Shown in pieces: positions 6,165 through 7,617 of a DNA stretch of 7,617 bases. This stretch comes from Nitrospirota bacterium. Lineage in GTDB: Bacteria; Nitrospirota; Nitrospiria; Nitrospirales; Nitrospiraceae. A program made the translations under genes and the position numbers. A model generated the notes under the pieces. That model saw only the letters and a list, made by a program, of their open reading frames with translations. It did not search any database and was not told where the DNA came from. The stretch lies in NCBI GenBank assembly GCA_016201805.1, contig JACQCB010000179.1, positions 1 through 7,617 on the forward strand, written 5' to 3'. How positions within the stretch are numbered: the stretch's first letter is position 1; each line of letters starts with the position of its first letter.

Positions 6165-6485
6165 CTAGTTGAAGGCGACGAATCGATCACAACCGTTGAT
6201 GATGTTCGACAAGACAACTAGACCGCACAACGTGATTTCCTTTTCAAGATGATCCGTGGGGACATGGTGCCGCTGGCACCCGTACGCACAAACAAAAAAT
6301 TTTACCCCGGAAGCGGAGAGCTGAAGAAACCGCGTATCGCGCAGGCTCAACACACCTTCATCAATGAGGTACAAGTAGACATCGACGTTCGCACTATACG
6401 CCTCTTGGCAGAGACGCGCGACAGTTGTGACGCTGGGGTGAGAAGGGGGTGTGGACAACAGAACCCCCAGCTTCTTTTTTTCCAT
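6165..6485 (-). CDS. DsrE/TusD-like sulfur relay subunit
   Basis: This 106-residue protein is the likely DsrE/TusD subunit, the one that carries persulfide sulfur on an active-site cysteine and passes it to a TusE/DsrC-type acceptor. The opening KLGVLLSTPPSHPSVTT, VYLYLIDEGVLSL (36-48), the FFVCAYGCQRHH loop (63-74) and the end ITLCGLVVLSNIINGCDRFVAFN correspond to TusD ([41 protein letters not shown]). Cys66 aligns with catalytic Cys78 of E. coli TusD. A second cysteine four residues on (Cys70) makes a CxxxC pair not present in TusD. It is the first gene of the cluster, 112 bases after hisS, with its own candidate promoter. The ribosome-binding site is weak. No tusA, tusE or dsrC is in the window. 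Confidence 0.82.
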   Translation of the reverse strand: MEKKKLGVLLSTPPSHPSVTTVARLCQEAYSANVDVYLYLIDEGVLSLRDTRFLQLSASGVKFFVCAYGCQRHHVPTDHLEKEITLCGLVVLSNIINGCDRFVAFN

Positions 6486-6514
6486 GGAAATCCACAGGGC
6501 TTAAACAATAATAT

Positions 6515-6532
6515 AAATCAAATAAATCAAAT
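6515..6532. repeat. Two tandem 9-bp repeats upstream of dsrE
   Basis: AAATCAAAT occurs twice back to back (6515-6523 and 6524-6532) in the AT-rich leader between the candidate promoter and dsrE. They are enclosed by a 6-bp inverted repeat, AACAAT (6504-6509) and ATTGTT (6531-6536). Confidence 0.8.
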
Positions 6533-6537
6533 TGTTA
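6525..6537 (+). promoter_or_regulatory. Possible IHF-type site
   Basis: AATCAAATTGTTA fits the E. coli IHF consensus WATCAANNNNTTR at every fixed position. AT-rich sequence produces such matches by chance, and binding in this organism is unproven. Confidence 0.25.
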
Positions 6538-6559
6538 TGGAGACGACAAATGCGGATAG

Positions 6560-6589
6560 AATGTACCTTTTTTTGTGGGGAAAAGTCAA
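6560..6589 (-). promoter_or_regulatory. Candidate promoter for dsrEFH
   Basis: On the minus strand TTGACT (6584-6589, five of six to the -35 consensus) is followed after 18 bases by TACATT (6560-6565, four of six to the -10 consensus). The -35 begins nine bases after the hisS stop codon. It would give a leader of roughly 70 bases ahead of dsrE. No terminator separates it from hisS, so read-through is also possible. Confidence 0.45.
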
Positions 6590-6597
6590 TAGAGAAA

Positions 6598-7617
6598 TCA
6601 GACCGAGGGAAGGTGGGAAGCCACGCTCTGCGCAGCGGTCGAAAGAGGCAGGTCTTGCTGTTCTTTAGAGGTCATATTGCGAAGAATCACCTGTCCTTTT
6701 TCAACCTCATCGTCCCCGATGATGAGCACAAATGCAGCGCCAAGCCGATCAGCTTGCCGGAGGTGAGCCTTCAGGGTTGTGACTCGATAGTCGCTGTCCG
6801 ACGGGATACGCAATGAGCGGAGTTCGTGCAAAACCTTCATGCCGGTCGGGGTGCCACTTTGGCCAAAGCCAGCTACATAGACCACCTTTGGCTGGCTCGG
6901 CAGAGAAGAACCTGGCAGCATGAGCGACACACGCTCAAGCCCGACCGCAAAGCCGATGGCCGGTGTCTTCGGTCCCCCCAGGGCTTCCACAAGACCGTCG
7001 TAGCGACCGCCGGCACCGACAGCATTCTGGGCGCCCAGATGGGTTGTTGTGACCTCAAAGGTCGTGAATGTGTAATAGTCGAGACCGCGCACGAGACGGG
7101 AGTTGGGCTCATAGGGAATCTTGAGAGCCTTCAGGCAATCGAGAACCTTCTGAAACTTGTGGTATGACTCAGGCGAAAGGGAGTCTATCAACTTTGGTCC
7201 GTCCGCTGTCACCGTCCTGCACCCTGGAACCTTACAATCGAGAACACGTAATGGATTTGTAGTTATCCGGCGCTGGCAGTTTCCGCAGAGCTCATTTATC
7301 CGCTTCTTGAGAAAGTCCAACAGTACCGTCTTGTAGGCGGTGCGGTCTGCGGCGTCGCCCAGGCTGTTGATCTCCAGCGTGAGGTCGGGCAGCCCCAGGC
7401 TCGACAGAAACTGCCACAGGAGCGAGATTACCTCCGCGTCGGCCTCGGGCGCCACGCTGCCGAACGACTCGACCCCGTACTGATGAAACTGGCGAAGCCG
7501 CCCTGCCTGCGGTCGTTCGTGGCGGAACATGGGGCCGAGGTAAAAAAACTTTTGCGCGGTCGGGGAGGCCCCCAGATTGTGTTCGATATAGGCTCTGGCT
7601 ACCCCGGCCGTGGCCTC
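6598..7617 (-). CDS. hisS: Histidyl-tRNA synthetase, C-terminal 339 residues (partial)
   Basis: This class II synthetase charges tRNA-His with histidine. The frame is open through the right edge and begins in the conserved EATAGVARAYIEHNL segment, so about 85 N-terminal residues, including motif 1, lie outside the window. An internal Met at 7530 is not the start, because it falls inside motif 2 (YLGPMFRHERPQAGRLRQFHQ, visible residues about 26-46). The insertion domain has cysteines at visible positions 111, 114, 128 and 133 (CGNC, DCKVPGC), common in bacterial HisRS. The histidine-binding motif LVRGLDYYTF is at about 175-184. Motif 3 is GFAVGLERV, and the C-terminal anticodon-binding domain includes LKAHLRQADRLGAAFVLIIGDDE. 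GC content falls from about 65% upstream of 7320 to about 43-52% toward the stop. The reading frame is intact across that shift. Confidence 0.97.
   Translation of the reverse strand, partial: EATAGVARAYIEHNLGASPTAQKFFYLGPMFRHERPQAGRLRQFHQYGVESFGSVAPEADAEVISLLWQFLSSLGLPDLTLEINSLGDAADRTAYKTVLLDFLKKRINELCGNCQRRITTNPLRVLDCKVPGCRTVTADGPKLIDSLSPESYHKFQKVLDCLKALKIPYEPNSRLVRGLDYYTFTTFEVTTTHLGAQNAVGAGGRYDGLVEALGGPKTPAIGFAVGLERVSLMLPGSSLPSQPKVVYVAGFGQSGTPTGMKVLHELRSLRIPSDSDYRVTTLKAHLRQADRLGAAFVLIIGDDEVEKGQVILRNMTSKEQQDLPLSTAAQSVASHLPSV

Noticed and set aside
6450..6496. DnaA-box-like sites TGTGGACAA (6450-6458) and AAATCCACA (6488-6496), suggesting a bipartite origin
   Set aside because: They have one and two mismatches. 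By simple base-frequency reasoning several one-mismatch sites are expected by chance in a window this size, and no trio run accompanies them.

Overview
The window is the chromosomal replication-origin region of a bacterium. Every gene I can support lies on the minus strand, so the region reads right to left: hisS (cut by the right edge), a dsrE-dsrF-dsrH (tusDCB-like) sulfur-relay cluster, a roughly 350-base non-coding stretch that looks like oriC, then dnaA, dnaN and gyrB. The proteins look to me most like those of Nitrospirota (Nitrospira-type nitrite oxidisers or relatives). That judgement rests on recalled sequence resemblance, about 60-70% GC in gyrB, the order dnaA-dnaN-gyrB without recF, and the long Gram-negative-type insert in GyrB. 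The assignment is an inference, not the result of a search.

Left block (49-5179): gyrB, dnaN and dnaA are complete and intact. dnaA and dnaN are 36 bases apart. dnaN and gyrB are separated by 106 bases, most of which is a striking pair of inverted arrays: four GTGACNN heptads facing four inverted copies. Together the genes supply the initiator (DnaA), the sliding clamp (DnaN) and the ATPase/Toprim half of gyrase.

Origin (5180-5530): this stretch is AT-rich compared with its surroundings. It has a perfect DnaA box in the dnaA leader and several weaker boxes in the same orientation. Near its far end is an arrangement that strongly resembles the basal unwinding element of Bacillus subtilis: a box-like site, a short GC spacer, seven DnaA-trio triplets, then an A/T-only tract. 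This is the most interesting observation in the window.

Right block (5531-7617): the dsrEFH cluster encodes three small DsrE-fold proteins in the same order as E. coli tusDCB. They probably form a hexameric sulfur-transfer complex for tRNA 2-thiouridylation or sulfur trafficking. A plausible sigma-70-type promoter starts nine bases after the hisS stop. Both hisS and dsrEFH are transcribed toward the origin, so they are predicted to be head-on to the rightward fork. GC content falls to about 40-50% from the first codons of dnaA, across oriC and dsrEFH, into the 3' half of hisS, then returns to about 65%. No mobile element, CRISPR array, rRNA or tRNA gene was seen.
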